Part shown: positions 34,654 through 45,147 of the stretch, in pieces
Numbering within the stretch: position 1 is the stretch's first letter
Layout: each line of letters opens with the position of its first letter
Source of the DNA: Microvirga lotononidis
GTDB lineage: Bacteria; Pseudomonadota; Alphaproteobacteria; Rhizobiales; Beijerinckiaceae
DNA length: 64,000 nucleotides
NCBI RefSeq assembly: GCF_034627025.1
Contig: NZ_CP141048.1
Coordinates: 4,292,001 to 4,356,000 of the forward strand
Direction of reading: 5' to 3'
Program-made: the position numbers and the translations under genes
Notes under the pieces: generated by a model
Seen by the model: only the letters and a program-made list of their open reading frames with translations
What the model was told of the DNA's origin: nothing
Databases searched by the model: none

Positions 34654-36093
34654 TTAAACCAGCATTCCCATCGGGTTCTCGATGAGCTGCTTGAACGCTG
34701 CCAGGAGTTCCGCTCCGAGCGCTCCATCGACCACGCGGTGGTCGCAGGAGAGCGTCACGGTCATAGCCTGCACGACGGCCGGGGCGCCGCTCTTCACCAC
34801 GACCCGCTGCTCGCCCGCGCCGACCGCCAGGATCGTGCCGTGGGGCGGGTTGATGACGGCCTGGAAGTCCTTGATGCCGTACATGCCGAGGTTCGACACG
34901 GCGGTCGATCCGCCGGTGTATTCCTCCGGCTTCAGGCGGCGGTTGCGGGCGCGGCCCGCCATGTCCTTCACCTCGGCCGAGATGGCGGTGAGGGTCTTCT
35001 GCTCGGCCTTGCGCACGACCGGCGTGAACAGGCCGCCCTCGATGGCGACGGCGACGCCCACGTCCGAATGCTTCATCCTCAGGATGCGGTCCTCGGCCCA
35101 GATCGAATTGGCGGCCGGTACGCGCTGGAGCGCGATGGCGAGCGCCTTGATGACGAAGTCGTTCACCGAGAGCTTGTAGGCGGGCTTGCCGTCCTTGTCC
35201 TTACCGGCCGCATTGTTGATCTGCTCGCGCAGCGCCATGAGCGCATCGAGCTCGCAATCGAGCGACAGGTAGAAGTGCGGGACCGTCTGCTTCGATTCGA
35301 CGAGGCGCTTGGCAATCGTCTTGCGCATGCCGTCGAGGGGGACCTCCTCGTAGGTGCCGGCCTCGAACATGGCCTTGACCTGGTCGGCGCCCATGCTCGG
35401 CGCGAGCTGAGGCGCTGCGGGCTTCGCGGCGGGCGCCGGAGCAGTCGCGGCTGCGGCGGGAGCGGCAGCAGGCTTGGCACCACCGCCCTGGAGAGCGCTG
35501 CGCACGTCCTTTTCGACGATGCGACCATGCGGGCCGGAGCCCTGGAGCGATCCGATGTCGATGCCGGCCTCGCGGGCGATGCGCTTGGCGAGCGGAGAAG
35601 CGAAGACGCGGTTTCCGCCGGTCGCCTGCCCTGCCCCGTTGGGCTTGGAGGCCTGCGCGGGCCCAGCGGGCGCCTGATCGACTCGCGCGTAGCTCATGTG
35701 GGCCGAGGCGTCGCCCGGAACGGTATTGGCCTGCGGCTGGGACGCCGTGGCAGGAGCAGCAGAGGCAGGGGCCGGTGCGGCTTCCGCCTTCGGCGCGGGT
35801 GCCGGAGAAGCACCACCGGCGGCCGGAGCCGTGATGCTCTTCGGATCCTCGCCTTCGCCGGCGATCAGCGCAATGAGCTCGTTGACCGGCACGTCCGCCG
35901 TGCCTTCCGGAACGACGATCTTGGCGAGGATTCCCTCGTCGACCGCTTCCACTTCCATTGTTGCCTTGTCGGTCTCGATCTCGGCGATGACATCGCCGGA
36001 CTTCACCGTGTCGCCTTCCTTCTTCAACCACTTGGCAAGGTTGCCCTTTTCCATGGTGGGAGACAGGGCGGGCATCAGGATATTGATGGGCAT
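34654..36093 (-). CDS. pdhC: Pyruvate dehydrogenase E2 (dihydrolipoamide acetyltransferase)
   Basis: E2 forms the complex core and transfers the acetyl group from lipoamide to CoA. The N-terminal lipoyl domain has the lipoylated Lys in [10 protein letters not shown] (about residue 43). An Ala/Pro-rich linker (about 85-165) leads to the E3/E1-binding domain (SPLAKRIAREAGID, about 172-185; GSGPHGRIVEKDV). A second Ala/Pro linker precedes the catalytic domain ending in SCDHRVVDGALGAELL, with the active-site His and Asp. Length is 479 residues with a single lipoyl domain. In the pdh row, 30 bases after DUF5076. Confidence 0.96.
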   Translation of the reverse strand: MPINILMPALSPTMEKGNLAKWLKKEGDTVKSGDVIAEIETDKATMEVEAVDEGILAKIVVPEGTADVPVNELIALIAGEGEDPKSITAPAAGGASPAPAPKAEAAPAPASAAPATASQPQANTVPGDASAHMSYARVDQAPAGPAQASKPNGAGQATGGNRVFASPLAKRIAREAGIDIGSLQGSGPHGRIVEKDVRSALQGGGAKPAAAPAAAATAPAPAAKPAAPQLAPSMGADQVKAMFEAGTYEEVPLDGMRKTIAKRLVESKQTVPHFYLSLDCELDALMALREQINNAAGKDKDGKPAYKLSVNDFVIKALAIALQRVPAANSIWAEDRILRMKHSDVGVAVAIEGGLFTPVVRKAEQKTLTAISAEVKDMAGRARNRRLKPEEYTGGSTAVSNLGMYGIKDFQAVINPPHGTILAVGAGEQRVVVKSGAPAVVQAMTVTLSCDHRVVDGALGAELLAAFKQLIENPMGMLV

Positions 36094-36122
36094 GGCGTTG
36101 TTGGATCCTGATCTTGAAAGGT

Positions 36123-36419
36123 TCAGTTGATGGCCTGCGTCGAGCCGGGATCGCTCGGATCGTCCAGCTCGGCCTGGATGCCGGCGGTGATCTCGGCGAG
36201 AGCCTCCTCCTCGGAGAACTCCGTTTCCATGGCATAGACACGCGCGGCGTGACGGGCGAGGTCCACCAGGAGCACGCCCCAGGTGAACGGATCATCGAAG
36301 GCGCGGCGCAGCGCGATGCTCACCGCCCCGTCGACCACCGAAGCCCTCAGGATCTCGACGCCCCCCTTTTCGAGGGCGTCAGGCGGAACGTTGAGGGCTT
36401 CGAATTTCCGTTCGGTCAT
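36123..36419 (-). CDS. DUF5076 domain-containing protein
   Basis: A 98-residue protein between pdhB (4 bases away) and pdhC (29 bases away) in the same orientation. It matches, from memory, the DUF5076 family repeatedly found in rhizobial pdh operons. It is mostly helical with an acidic C terminus, without signal peptide or membrane segment. Function is unknown; tight placement suggests a link with the pyruvate dehydrogenase complex or coordinated expression. Confidence 0.82.
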   Translation of the reverse strand: MTERKFEALNVPPDALEKGGVEILRASVVDGAVSIALRRAFDDPFTWGVLLVDLARHAARVYAMETEFSEEEALAEITAGIQAELDDPSDPGSTQAIN

Positions 36420-36423
36420 GATG

Positions 36424-37875
36424 TCACCTGTAGCAAACGGCCTTCGCCGCCTGCACCACTTCGGCCACGGAGGGAAGCGCGAGCTTCTCGAGGTTGGCCG
36501 CGTAAGGCATGGGCACGTCCTTGCCGGTGATGCGGACTACGGGAGCGTCGAGGTAGTCGAACGCGTTCTCCATGATGCGCATGGCGATCTCGGCGCCGAC
36601 GCCCGATTGCGGATAGCCTTCCTCCACCGTGACGCAGCGGCCTGTCTTCATGACGGAGGCGACGATGGTGTCGGTGTCCATGGGACGGATCGTGCGCAGG
36701 TCGATGACCTCAGCCTCGATGCCCTCCTTCGCCAGCTCCTCGGCCGCCTTGAGCGCGTAGGTCATTCCGATGGCGAAAGACACGATGGTCACGTCCTTGC
36801 CCTCGCGATGGATGCGCGCCTTGCCGATCGGCACGGTGAAGTCGTCGAGCTTCGGCACCGGGAAGGACTGCCCGTAGAGAATCTCGTTCTCCAGGAACAC
36901 CACCGGGTTCGGATCGCGGATCGCGCTCTTGAGCAGGCCCTTGGCGTCGGAAGCCGTATAGGGCGCCACGACCTTGAGGCCCGGGATCTGCGAGTACCAG
37001 GCCGCAAAGTCCTGACTGTGCTGGGCGGCCACGCGGGCGGCGGCGCCGTTGGGACCGCGGAACACGATGGGCGCGCCGAGCTGGCCACCGGACATGTAGA
37101 GGGTCTTGGCGGCCGAGTTGATGATCTGGTCGATCGCCTGCATGGCGAAGTTGAAGGTCATGAACTCGACGACGGGGCGCAGGCCCGTGAAGGCCGCGCC
37201 GACGCCGACGCCGGCAAAGCCGTGCTCGGTGATCGGTGTGTCGATCACGCGCTTGGCGCCGAATTCCTGCAACAATCCTTGCGTGACCTTGTAGGCGCCC
37301 TGGTATTCGGCCACCTCTTCGCCCATCACGAAGACCTTGTCGTCCTTGCGCATCTCCTCGGCCATGGCGTCGCGAAGGGCCTCACGGACGGTCATGTTGA
37401 CCAGCTCCGTTCCCTCCGGAATTTCCGCCATCGCATCGTAGGAAGTGCGGCTGGTGATGACCGACGGAGCGGCGGGCTGCGCCACCGGCGTCACGTCCGT
37501 GCCCGGGATCGAATCCGGCGACGGCCGGTCGGCCATGCCTTCCCGCTGCATGTCGGGGGTGGGAGCAGGCTGCGCCTCCGGGGCCGAGGCGGCTGGCGCC
37601 TTGGCGGAGGAAGTGGCGGCCGATACGTCCTCACCCTGTCCGGCGAGGATCGCGATCGGCGTGTTGACCGCCACGTTGTCCGTGCCGTCGGAGACCAGGA
37701 TCTTGGCGAGGACGCCTTCGTCGATCGCCTCGACCTCCATGGTCGCCTTGTCGGTCTCGATCTCGGCCAGCACGTCGCCGGGCTTGACCTGATCGCCTTC
37801 TTTTTTCAGCCACTTGGCCAGTTTGCCCTGCTCCATGGTGGGCGAGAGGGCAGGCATGAGAATATCGATCGCCAT
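36424..37875 (-). CDS. pdhB: Pyruvate dehydrogenase E1 beta with N-terminal lipoyl domain
   Basis: With PdhA it decarboxylates pyruvate using thiamine diphosphate. A lipoyl domain with [10 protein letters not shown] (Lys about 43) occupies the first 80 residues, followed by an Ala/Pro/Glu-rich linker and then the transketolase-type E1 beta domain from about residue 150 ([45 protein letters not shown]). The C-terminal domain has EGYPQSGVG. An E1 beta carrying its own lipoyl domain is a feature of alphaproteobacterial PDH. Length is 483 residues. Confidence 0.96.
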   Translation of the reverse strand: MAIDILMPALSPTMEQGKLAKWLKKEGDQVKPGDVLAEIETDKATMEVEAIDEGVLAKILVSDGTDNVAVNTPIAILAGQGEDVSAATSSAKAPAASAPEAQPAPTPDMQREGMADRPSPDSIPGTDVTPVAQPAAPSVITSRTSYDAMAEIPEGTELVNMTVREALRDAMAEEMRKDDKVFVMGEEVAEYQGAYKVTQGLLQEFGAKRVIDTPITEHGFAGVGVGAAFTGLRPVVEFMTFNFAMQAIDQIINSAAKTLYMSGGQLGAPIVFRGPNGAAARVAAQHSQDFAAWYSQIPGLKVVAPYTASDAKGLLKSAIRDPNPVVFLENEILYGQSFPVPKLDDFTVPIGKARIHREGKDVTIVSFAIGMTYALKAAEELAKEGIEAEVIDLRTIRPMDTDTIVASVMKTGRCVTVEEGYPQSGVGAEIAMRIMENAFDYLDAPVVRITGKDVPMPYAANLEKLALPSVAEVVQAAKAVCYR

Positions 37876-37935
37876 GAAAGACTCGTTTTGATTGTCGCTA
37901 AGGCGAAAATGGGGAGCGGCGCTTGCGCACGCCGC

Positions 37936-38997
37936 TTAGAGAAGGATGTCCGTGTAGAGCTCGGACGGGTCGGGCTCCGGATCGTGCGTGGCGAATTCGG
38001 CCGCCTCGTTGACGATCTCGCGCACCTTGCTGTCGATGGCCTTCAGCTCGTCTTCCGACAGCTTCCAGCTCTCCAGCAGACGACGGCGCACCTGCTCGAT
38101 CGGATCGTACTCCTCGCGCATGCGGGTCACTTCGTCCTTCGTGCGGTACTTCGCCGGATCGGACATGGAGTGGCCGCGATAGCGGTAGGTCTGCATCTCG
38201 AGGATGTACGGCCCCTTGCCGGAACGGGCATGTTCGATCGCGCGCTGGCCGGCGGCGTAGACCGCACGGACATCCATGCCGTCGACCTGCTCGCCGGGAA
38301 TGCCGAAGGACAGTCCGCGCTTCGAGAAATCGACCTGCGCCGACGCGCGGGTCACGGCCGTGCCCATGGCGTAACGGTTGTTCTCGATCACGTAGACGAC
38401 CGGAAGCTTCCAGAGCGCCGCCATGTTGAAGCTCTCGTAGACCTGGCCCTGGTTGGCCGCGCCGTCGCCGAAATAGGTCAGGCAGACATTGCCGTTCTCG
38501 CGGTAATGGTTCGCGAAGGCGATTCCGGTGCCGAGGGACACCTGGGCGCCGACGATGCCGTGGCCGCCATAGAAATGCTTCTCCTTGGAGAACATGTGCA
38601 TGGAGCCGCCCTTGCCTTTCGACAGGCCGCCGCGGCGTCCCGTCAACTCGGCCATGACGCCCTTGGCGTCCATGCCGCAGGCCAGCATGTGACCGTGATC
38701 GCGGTAACCCGTGATCACCTGGTCGCCCTCTTTCGTCGCCATCTGCATGCCGACGACCACGGCCTCCTGGCCGATGTAGAGGTGACAGAAACCGCCGATC
38801 AGGCCCATGCCGTACATCTGACCGGACTTCTCCTCGAAGCGCCGGATCAGCAGCATGTCGTTGTAGGACGAAAGGTCCTGGTTCTTGTCGAATTGTGGGA
38901 TGTTGGGGGCAGCTCCGCGATTGGAGCCTTTACCGGAAGTAGTCTTGTTAGCCGCGCCAGCACCGGCACGGCCCGCCTTGCGGGCAGCAACAGCCAT
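37936..38997 (-). CDS. pdhA: Pyruvate dehydrogenase E1 alpha
   Basis: E1 alpha binds thiamine diphosphate and Mg2+ through GDGAANQGQVYESFNMAALW (about residues 195-214). GHGIVGAQVSLGTG and RYRGHSMSDPAKYR (the phosphorylation-loop region of eukaryotic homologues) are also present. The first 35 residues are a basic Ala/Lys/Gly-rich extension typical of Rhizobiales. The ATG at 38997 has GGAGGA upstream; a longer frame to 39084 lacks similarity. It is the first gene of the pdh row. Confidence 0.95.
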   Translation of the reverse strand: MAVAARKAGRAGAGAANKTTSGKGSNRGAAPNIPQFDKNQDLSSYNDMLLIRRFEEKSGQMYGMGLIGGFCHLYIGQEAVVVGMQMATKEGDQVITGYRDHGHMLACGMDAKGVMAELTGRRGGLSKGKGGSMHMFSKEKHFYGGHGIVGAQVSLGTGIAFANHYRENGNVCLTYFGDGAANQGQVYESFNMAALWKLPVVYVIENNRYAMGTAVTRASAQVDFSKRGLSFGIPGEQVDGMDVRAVYAAGQRAIEHARSGKGPYILEMQTYRYRGHSMSDPAKYRTKDEVTRMREEYDPIEQVRRRLLESWKLSEDELKAIDSKVREIVNEAAEFATHDPEPDPSELYTDILL

Positions 38998-39154
38998 CGG
39001 GTCCTCCGAAGGGTTTCCTCGACGAAAGTTGTAGCGCAGACGGAATCGGAAATCGAGAGGCCCAAAAGGTGTTTTGCGCTGCACAATGAAAAGGGCAACT
39101 TACTGATTTTACAGATTTATTTTCGATCAACTCGAATTCAGTTAAGCAGAACTT

Positions 39155-39169
39155 TTAAGTTATTGTTAA
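39155..39169. promoter_or_regulatory. CtrA-type box between divIC and pdhA
   Basis: TTAA (39155-39158), seven bases, TTAA (39166-39169): an exact CtrA full-site pattern, directly behind the divIC stop codon and about 158 bases upstream of the pdhA ATG in an AT-rich spacer. A GANTC (CcrM-type) site lies at 39043-39047 in the same spacer. Function is inferred from motif only. Confidence 0.45.
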
Positions 39170-39484
39170 TTATGGCCCCGTGATGATCACGAGGTCGTTC
39201 TTGTGCACACGTCCTAACATTACGCGAGCGCGCTCTTCGAGCAGATCACGGTCGATCTGGTCGCTCCGAAGCAGCGCGATACGGCGCTCCCACTCGGAGC
39301 GCTGCGTCTTTAAACTATCGAGTTCCGAGGAAAGTTCGGCGACCTGCGCCTCATATTTCTGCTGAGCCTCGATACCCCGCGCACCGCTATGGGCGTGGTG
39401 CACGAAATAGGCCGCCACGCCCGCCGAGATGCCGTAGAGCACCAGGGGGATGAGGAATCGTCTCAATCGTCTGCGGATCACCAT
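39170..39484 (-). CDS. FtsB/DivIC-family septum formation initiator
   Basis: A 104-residue bitopic membrane protein. A basic N terminus (MVIRRRLRRF) precedes one transmembrane helix (about 11-27), then a periplasmic coiled coil (about 38-80, EAQQKYEAQVAELSSELDSL) and a short C-terminal domain (EERARVMLGRVHKNDLVI). FtsB/DivIC bridges FtsL and FtsQ in the divisome. Between eno and pdhA, a position conserved in alphaproteobacteria. A CtrA-like site lies upstream. Confidence 0.88.
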   Translation of the reverse strand: MVIRRRLRRFLIPLVLYGISAGVAAYFVHHAHSGARGIEAQQKYEAQVAELSSELDSLKTQRSEWERRIALLRSDQIDRDLLEERARVMLGRVHKNDLVIITGP

Positions 39485-39509
39485 GGGGCAGAGTCTTACG
39501 CCAGCATGG

Positions 39510-39524
39510 TTAAGGAGGGGTTAG
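39510..39524. promoter_or_regulatory. CtrA-like box upstream of divIC/ftsB
   Basis: TTAA (39510-39513), seven bases, TTAG (39521-39524): seven of eight bases match the CtrA full site, 26-40 bases before the divIC start. A GANTC site (GAGTC, 39491-39495) lies between it and the ATG. Confidence 0.35.
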
Positions 39525-39654
39525 AGATTGAACACAAGGCCCTGTTTCACGCCTGCGTCCTCACCTACCCGGTGCCGGTGGTCCCGAGCCGGAAGGCACC
39601 GCGCTTCGAGCAATCGAGATCGCCCGGACCGTCCCAGCCATGACGTGCGAGAAG

Positions 39655-39684
39655 GCAAAGAAAAAGCCGCCTCGCGGCGGCTTT
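39655..39684 (-). terminator. Rho-independent terminator of eno
   Basis: On the minus strand AAAGCCGCC-GCGA-GGCGGCTTT forms a perfect stem with a 4-base loop, followed by TTTTTCTTT. It lies 26 bases after the eno stop codon and separates eno from divIC. Confidence 0.9.
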
Positions 39685-39709
39685 CTCACTGCGTTGCTGT
39701 CGGCGGAAT

Positions 39710-41128
<1,419 letters not shown>

Positions 41129-41138
41129 TCAAATCCAG

Positions 41139-41588
41139 ATGACGGAAACCACCCTCCAGCTCGGCCATGCATCCGCCCTGCCCCAATCGCCCGAGGAAGC
41201 GCAGCTCGACCGGGTGCCCAATCCCCATTCCGACACCGATTACCTCGCACGTTTCACCGTGCCGGAATTCACCTCGCTTTGCCCGGTCACGGGCCAGCCG
41301 GACTTCGCGATTCTGGTGATCGATTACGTTCCCGGGCCCTGGCTCGTCGAATCCAAGTCGCTCAAGCTCTACATGCACAGCTTCCGCAATCACGGCGCCT
41401 TCCATGAGGATTGCACGGTCGCCATCGGCAAGCGCCTCGCGGACCTGCTGGAGCCCCGCTACCTGCGGATCGGCGGCTACTGGTACCCGCGCGGCGGCAT
41501 CCCGATCGACGTCTTCTGGCAGACCGGCGAGCTGCCGAAGAACCTGTGGCTGCCCGACCAGGGCGTGGCGCCTTATCGCGCCCGCTGA
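41139..41588 (+). CDS. queF: NADPH-dependent 7-cyano-7-deazaguanine (preQ0) reductase
   Basis: It reduces the nitrile of preQ0 to preQ1 in queuosine biosynthesis. The 149-residue unimodular form has the active-site Cys in [11 protein letters not shown] (about residue 48), the substrate motif ESKSLKLY (about 71-78) and the following [10 protein letters not shown]. No preQ1 riboswitch could be recognised in the 145 bases between the divergent eno and queF starts. The 3' end overlaps the convergent MFS gene by 16 bases. Confidence 0.96.
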   Translation: MTETTLQLGHASALPQSPEEAQLDRVPNPHSDTDYLARFTVPEFTSLCPVTGQPDFAILVIDYVPGPWLVESKSLKLYMHSFRNHGAFHEDCTVAIGKRLADLLEPRYLRIGGYWYPRGGIPIDVFWQTGELPKNLWLPDQGVAPYRAR

Positions 41589-42742
41589 CCGGCCGTCTTC
41601 GTCAGGACGAGCGAAGCCGTCACGCCGACGCAGACGATGATCAGGGCGGCGATTCCCGTCGCCCCGGTCAGGCCGATTGTACGCAGGCCGAAGCCCATCA
41701 GGACGACGCCGAGCGCTTGTCCGCAGAAGAACGAGAAGGCATGAAGCGCGACCGCCGAGGCGCGGGCGCCGGGTGCCACCTCCGTCACCTGAGCCTGGAA
41801 GGTGTTGTGGAGCATGTAGAAGCCCAGCCCCATGAGCAGCAGGGCAGCCGCATCGAGCTTCCAGTCGCCGCCGGTTCCAAGCACGAGGAGCGCCGATCCG
41901 GCGAAGAGCCCTCCGCCCAGAAGGATCTTGCCGATGCCGAGCCGTCGCAGCATCCAGGCCACGAGAGCGGAATAAACCAGGCCGCCGAGGGCAAAACCGC
42001 CGATGGCGAAGCCCGCCTGGGCCGCTCCGCCCCCGCCCCTCTCCTCGAGCAGCGGCGCCACATAAGGAAAGATTCCGAACAGGGCGATAGCCTCGACGAA
42101 GACCGAGCCGAAGAGGAACAGCGCGCGCGGATTGGACAGGATAATCTTGTAGCGCAGGATGGCTGCGCGCGGATCGAACCGTCCGCCCGGCAGCGCGCCC
42201 CGAAAACCGATGACGGTCGCGGCGAGCGCCAGCGCCATCATGATGGTGGAAAGGCCAAACACGCCGCGCCAGCCGATCCACTCTGCGAGGAGCCCCGCAA
42301 GGGATGAGCCTGCAAGCTGTCCGATGATGACGGCCACCAGGTAGCGGCTCAGGGCGATCTGCCGCCGTTCCATCTCGACCCTGTCGCCGATCAGCGCAAT
42401 GGAAAGCGGCACCGCACCACCCGCAGCGGCGCCCGCAATGATGCGGAGAGTGAACAGCGTCGCCGCATTCGGAGCGAAAAAGGAACAGGCCAAAGCCAGG
42501 AAAAGGATCGACAGCGCCACTTTCATGACGCGCTCCTTGCCGAGCGCATCGCCGATGGGCCCCAGTACCGGCTGGATGAAGGCATAAGGCAGGGCGAAGG
42601 CAGCCGACAGGAGAGCGATGGTTTGCGGTTCGGAGCCCAGGTCCCGGGCTATGATCCCGACCATCGGCTCGACCGCACGGCCGGAGAAGGTGCTCGCAAA
42701 GCCGCTGGTGGCGAGAATAAGGATCAGGTTGCGGGAGGACAT
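41573..42742 (-). CDS. MFS transporter
   Basis: A 389-residue major facilitator with about 12 hydrophobic helices. [13 protein letters not shown] (about 60-72) is the loop 2-3 signature, and [11 protein letters not shown] with adjoining GWRGVFG the helix 5 region. The closest class by feel is drug or small-molecule efflux (DHA1-like). It is convergent with queF with a 16-base overlap. No regulator is adjacent, so substrate remains unknown. Confidence 0.85.
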   Translation of the reverse strand: MSSRNLILILATSGFASTFSGRAVEPMVGIIARDLGSEPQTIALLSAAFALPYAFIQPVLGPIGDALGKERVMKVALSILFLALACSFFAPNAATLFTLRIIAGAAAGGAVPLSIALIGDRVEMERRQIALSRYLVAVIIGQLAGSSLAGLLAEWIGWRGVFGLSTIMMALALAATVIGFRGALPGGRFDPRAAILRYKIILSNPRALFLFGSVFVEAIALFGIFPYVAPLLEERGGGGAAQAGFAIGGFALGGLVYSALVAWMLRRLGIGKILLGGGLFAGSALLVLGTGGDWKLDAAALLLMGLGFYMLHNTFQAQVTEVAPGARASAVALHAFSFFCGQALGVVLMGFGLRTIGLTGATGIAALIIVCVGVTASLVLTKTAGQRAR

Positions 42743-43211
42743 GGAGCTCTAACGATTGAGGCCGCGAGGCGGTATTCACTCCTTATCATGGCTCCGCGAT
42801 CGAGCGAGCGGTAGGGACGCAGACCTGCCCTCCCGAAAAGTCATGAATGTGTGGCCCGATCGTTTGCATCCGAAGAGGCGCGTTAGCGAAAAGAGGTCCC
42901 GCCTCTCCACCTCAAACGACTTGCCATTGCCCGAGGATGAAGTCTCAAACGTATAAATCATTCGAAATGGTCCTCGACAGCAAAAGCCCCATTCTCACGT
43001 TGCTTCCGTTACTTCGAATCCGGGCGGAGAGTTCAAGGTACCTCGACATGAACTACATCGCCTCGCCCCATACGGCTTGCTAACCTTGTTCGATGAGCGC
43101 AGTTTAGGCAAAAGCTTGAAAAGGGGAATTACACCCTGAGGGCCAACTATGGCTTTCTCCAGGGCCGGAGCCGTCACTCGACCGGCAGTGGTCGGTCAGC
43201 GGGAGGTGCGC
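42743..43211. other. Intergenic region, 469 bases
   Basis: No gene is supported here. Imperfect inverted repeats occur, for example TCGTTTG (42860-42866) with CAAACGA (42913-42919). The stretch from about 42950 to 43090 is less GC-rich than the neighbours and could hold a promoter for the following small gene or an unrecognised RNA. Confidence 0.4.
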
Positions 43212-43496
43212 ATGGAACAGATCCTCATCAATCTGATTGCGGGCGCAGCGGGAGGCGGGGCAGCCGGTAAAGCCTCTCCGAATTTCGACCTCGGCACAGC
43301 TGGAAATTTGATTGCCGGTGCGGTCGGCGGCGGAGTGCTCGGACAAATCCTATCACTTGCCATGCCGGCCATCACTGCATCTTTCGCGAGCGGCAATTTC
43401 AGCGTCGGGGGAGTCATCGCCAACCTCGTCAGTGGCGGCGCCGGCGGTGCAATTTTGACCATCCTGATCGGCGCACTCAAGAACAGGGCGGCTTGA
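43212..43496 (+). CDS. Small Gly-rich hydrophobic protein, conserved hypothetical
   Basis: A 94-residue protein. It starts MEQILINLIAGAAGGGAAGK and contains two further Gly-rich hydrophobic stretches (about 34-58 and 62-88, AGAVGGGVLGQIL and VSGGAGGAILTILIG). The ATG at 43212 has GGAGGT five bases upstream; the frame extends 21 codons further but without a ribosome-binding site. I recall similar proteins in many Rhizobiales genomes, all uncharacterised. The repeated GG motifs suggest membrane association or self-assembly (inference). Confidence 0.75.
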   Translation: MEQILINLIAGAAGGGAAGKASPNFDLGTAGNLIAGAVGGGVLGQILSLAMPAITASFASGNFSVGGVIANLVSGGAGGAILTILIGALKNRAA

Positions 43497-43571
43497 AAAG
43501 CCTGCTGCTCGAAGAATTCGGCCTTTGCTCCCGCACCAGCCCTTCGCGGCTGCCTCCCTGCGCTTGAGGCT

Positions 43572-43617
43572 AGAGCATTTTTCGGTGAAGTGGATCCGGC
43601 TCACCGTCAAAAAATGT
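43572..43617. repeat. Palindromic intergenic repeat (TAGAGCAT family), copy 2
   Basis: TAGAGCAT at 43572-43579; arms ATTTTT (43577-43582) with AAAAAT (43610-43615) and CGGTGA (43583-43588) with TCACCG (43601-43606). An AAGTGG block follows the left arm as in the other copies. Confidence 0.55.
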
Positions 43618-43757
43618 GGCTCAGCAAAGGAGAGAGATGACTTCACGTGAGCGGAATCAGCTCCCGTGCGGTCGGAAGGCCTGCATCCGGCCGGCACTTG
43701 ACCCGACCTGCGAGTCCTGTCCCACTGTTGCGGTGGCTTCTGCCGCCGAACGCCGAC

Positions 43758-44606
43758 TCAGGTCGATCTGCCCTTCACCAGGGCATCGAACGCCTTGAGC
43801 TGCGCGAGCAGCCCTTCCAATTCCTTCAACGGCACCATGTTGGGTCCATCCGACGGTGCCTTGTCCGGGTCCTGGTGTGTCTCGATGAAGACGCCCGCGA
43901 CACCGACCGCGACGGCGGCGCGCGCGAGCACCGGCACGTATTCCCGCTGGCCGCCGGAGGTCGTGCCCTTGCCACCGGGCTGCTGCACGGAATGGGTGGC
44001 GTCGAAGATCACCGGGGCGCCCGTCTCGGCCATGATCGGCAGGGAGCGCATGTCGGAAACGAGCGTGTTGTAGCCGAAGGAGGCGCCACGCTCGGTGAGC
44101 ATCACGTTCGGGTTGCCCGCCCCCGTCACCTTGGCCGCCACATTGGCCATGTCCCACGGAGCCAGGAACTGCCCCTTCTTCACGTTGACGACCCGGCCCG
44201 TCTTCGCCGCAGCGACCAGCAGATCCGTCTGGCGGCAGAGGAAGGCGGGAATCTGCAGGATGTCGACCACCTCGCCCACCGGAGCGCATTGGTCGTTCTC
44301 GTGCACGTCGGTGATCACCGGCAGTCCGTAGGTCTCCTTCACCTCGGCGAAGATGGCGAGCGCCTTGTCCAGCCCTATGCCCCGGGCACTCGTGATTGAT
44401 GTACGGTTCGCCTTGTCAAAGGACGACTTGTAGACGAGGCCCAGGCCCAGCTTTCCCGTGATCTCCTTGAGCGCGGCCGCCATCTCGAGCGCATGCTCGC
44501 GGCTTTCCATGGCACAGGGCCCGGCAATGATGCTGAGCGGCAGATGGTTGCCGAAGCGGACATTGCCGGCCTCGACGATGGCGGGGTGCGGTTTGGTATC
44601 GGTCAT
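43758..44606 (-). CDS. kdsA: 3-deoxy-8-phosphooctulonate synthase (KDO-8-P synthase)
   Basis: It condenses phosphoenolpyruvate with arabinose 5-phosphate to make KDO-8-P for lipopolysaccharide inner core. The 282-residue (beta/alpha)8 protein has [18 protein letters not shown] near residue 25, [10 protein letters not shown] near 61 and DVHENDQ near 100, and ends with DALVKGRST. The Cys in GPCAME may be the metal ligand, pointing to the metal-dependent class. It shares orientation with pyrG-secG-tpiA downstream but small genes intervene. Confidence 0.96.
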   Translation of the reverse strand: MTDTKPHPAIVEAGNVRFGNHLPLSIIAGPCAMESREHALEMAAALKEITGKLGLGLVYKSSFDKANRTSITSARGIGLDKALAIFAEVKETYGLPVITDVHENDQCAPVGEVVDILQIPAFLCRQTDLLVAAAKTGRVVNVKKGQFLAPWDMANVAAKVTGAGNPNVMLTERGASFGYNTLVSDMRSLPIMAETGAPVIFDATHSVQQPGGKGTTSGGQREYVPVLARAAVAVGVAGVFIETHQDPDKAPSDGPNMVPLKELEGLLAQLKAFDALVKGRST

Positions 44607-44868
44607 GGGCCGTCTCTATCCTGTCTGCGACACCATGCAAAGCGGCCATGTGCATAGCACCTCTTCTCATGATGGGCGGCGATAAGCGACGACGGGCCTT
44701 CCTTAACCAAAAGCCGGAAAGGTCGTTTCCTTCCGACCAAAGGTCGATTTACTTTAGGTGAACTCTAAAACATGCTCCTATGCGCATGGAAAGATTGAGA
44801 AAATTTACCTTAAAAACAATCCTGAACCGGATCGTTCAACCATATCGCAGCGCTTGGGGGGCGCTCCT

Positions 44869-45138
44869 ATGTCCGAACACAACAAGGTGCACGAACTCGT
44901 GGCTCTCAGGACGGCGCTCGGCTTCACTCAGAGCAAAATGGCCCATGAGATCGATCTGAATCTGCGCGACTACCAGGCCTTCGAATGGGGCGAGAGCGAG
45001 ATCCCTGATCTCTATCTCAGGGCTATCGAGCGGATCGCCATGCTCTATGCCGTGCGGCACAAGAACCCGATGCTGGTGCCGCCTGCCCTGCGTGCGGAGG
45101 CCGTTCAATTCGCCCGCATGGTCGAAGCGAGCATTTGA
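44869..45138 (+). CDS. Small helix-turn-helix (XRE-like) protein
   Basis: An 89-residue protein. LVALRTALGFTQSKMAHEIDLNLRDYQAFEWGES (about residues 9-42, shown in part) has the pattern of a lambda-repressor-like helix-turn-helix: helix, FTQSKMA turn helix, then a recognition helix. The rest is a single helix. The ATG at 44869 follows a GGGGGG run; an in-frame ATG at 44758 would add 37 residues of AT-rich upstream sequence. It could be a stand-alone regulator. No toxin partner is next to it. Confidence 0.7.
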   Translation: MSEHNKVHELVALRTALGFTQSKMAHEIDLNLRDYQAFEWGESEIPDLYLRAIERIAMLYAVRHKNPMLVPPALRAEAVQFARMVEASI

Positions 45139-45147
45139 AGTCGTTTT

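Noticed and set aside
34615..36111. A 498-codon open frame antisense to pdhC
   Set aside because: It mirrors the Ala/Pro-rich linkers of E2 and contains no known motif.
36283..39183. A 966-codon open frame antisense to pdhB and pdhA
   Set aside because: It runs opposite well-identified genes; its composition (His/Arg/Asp/Gly-rich) is that of a codon-mirror frame in GC-rich DNA and it has no recognisable domain.
44758..44868. N-terminal extension of the small HTH protein
   Set aside because: The sequence is AT-rich and unlike coding DNA here, and the ATG at 44869 has a purine-rich run upstream.
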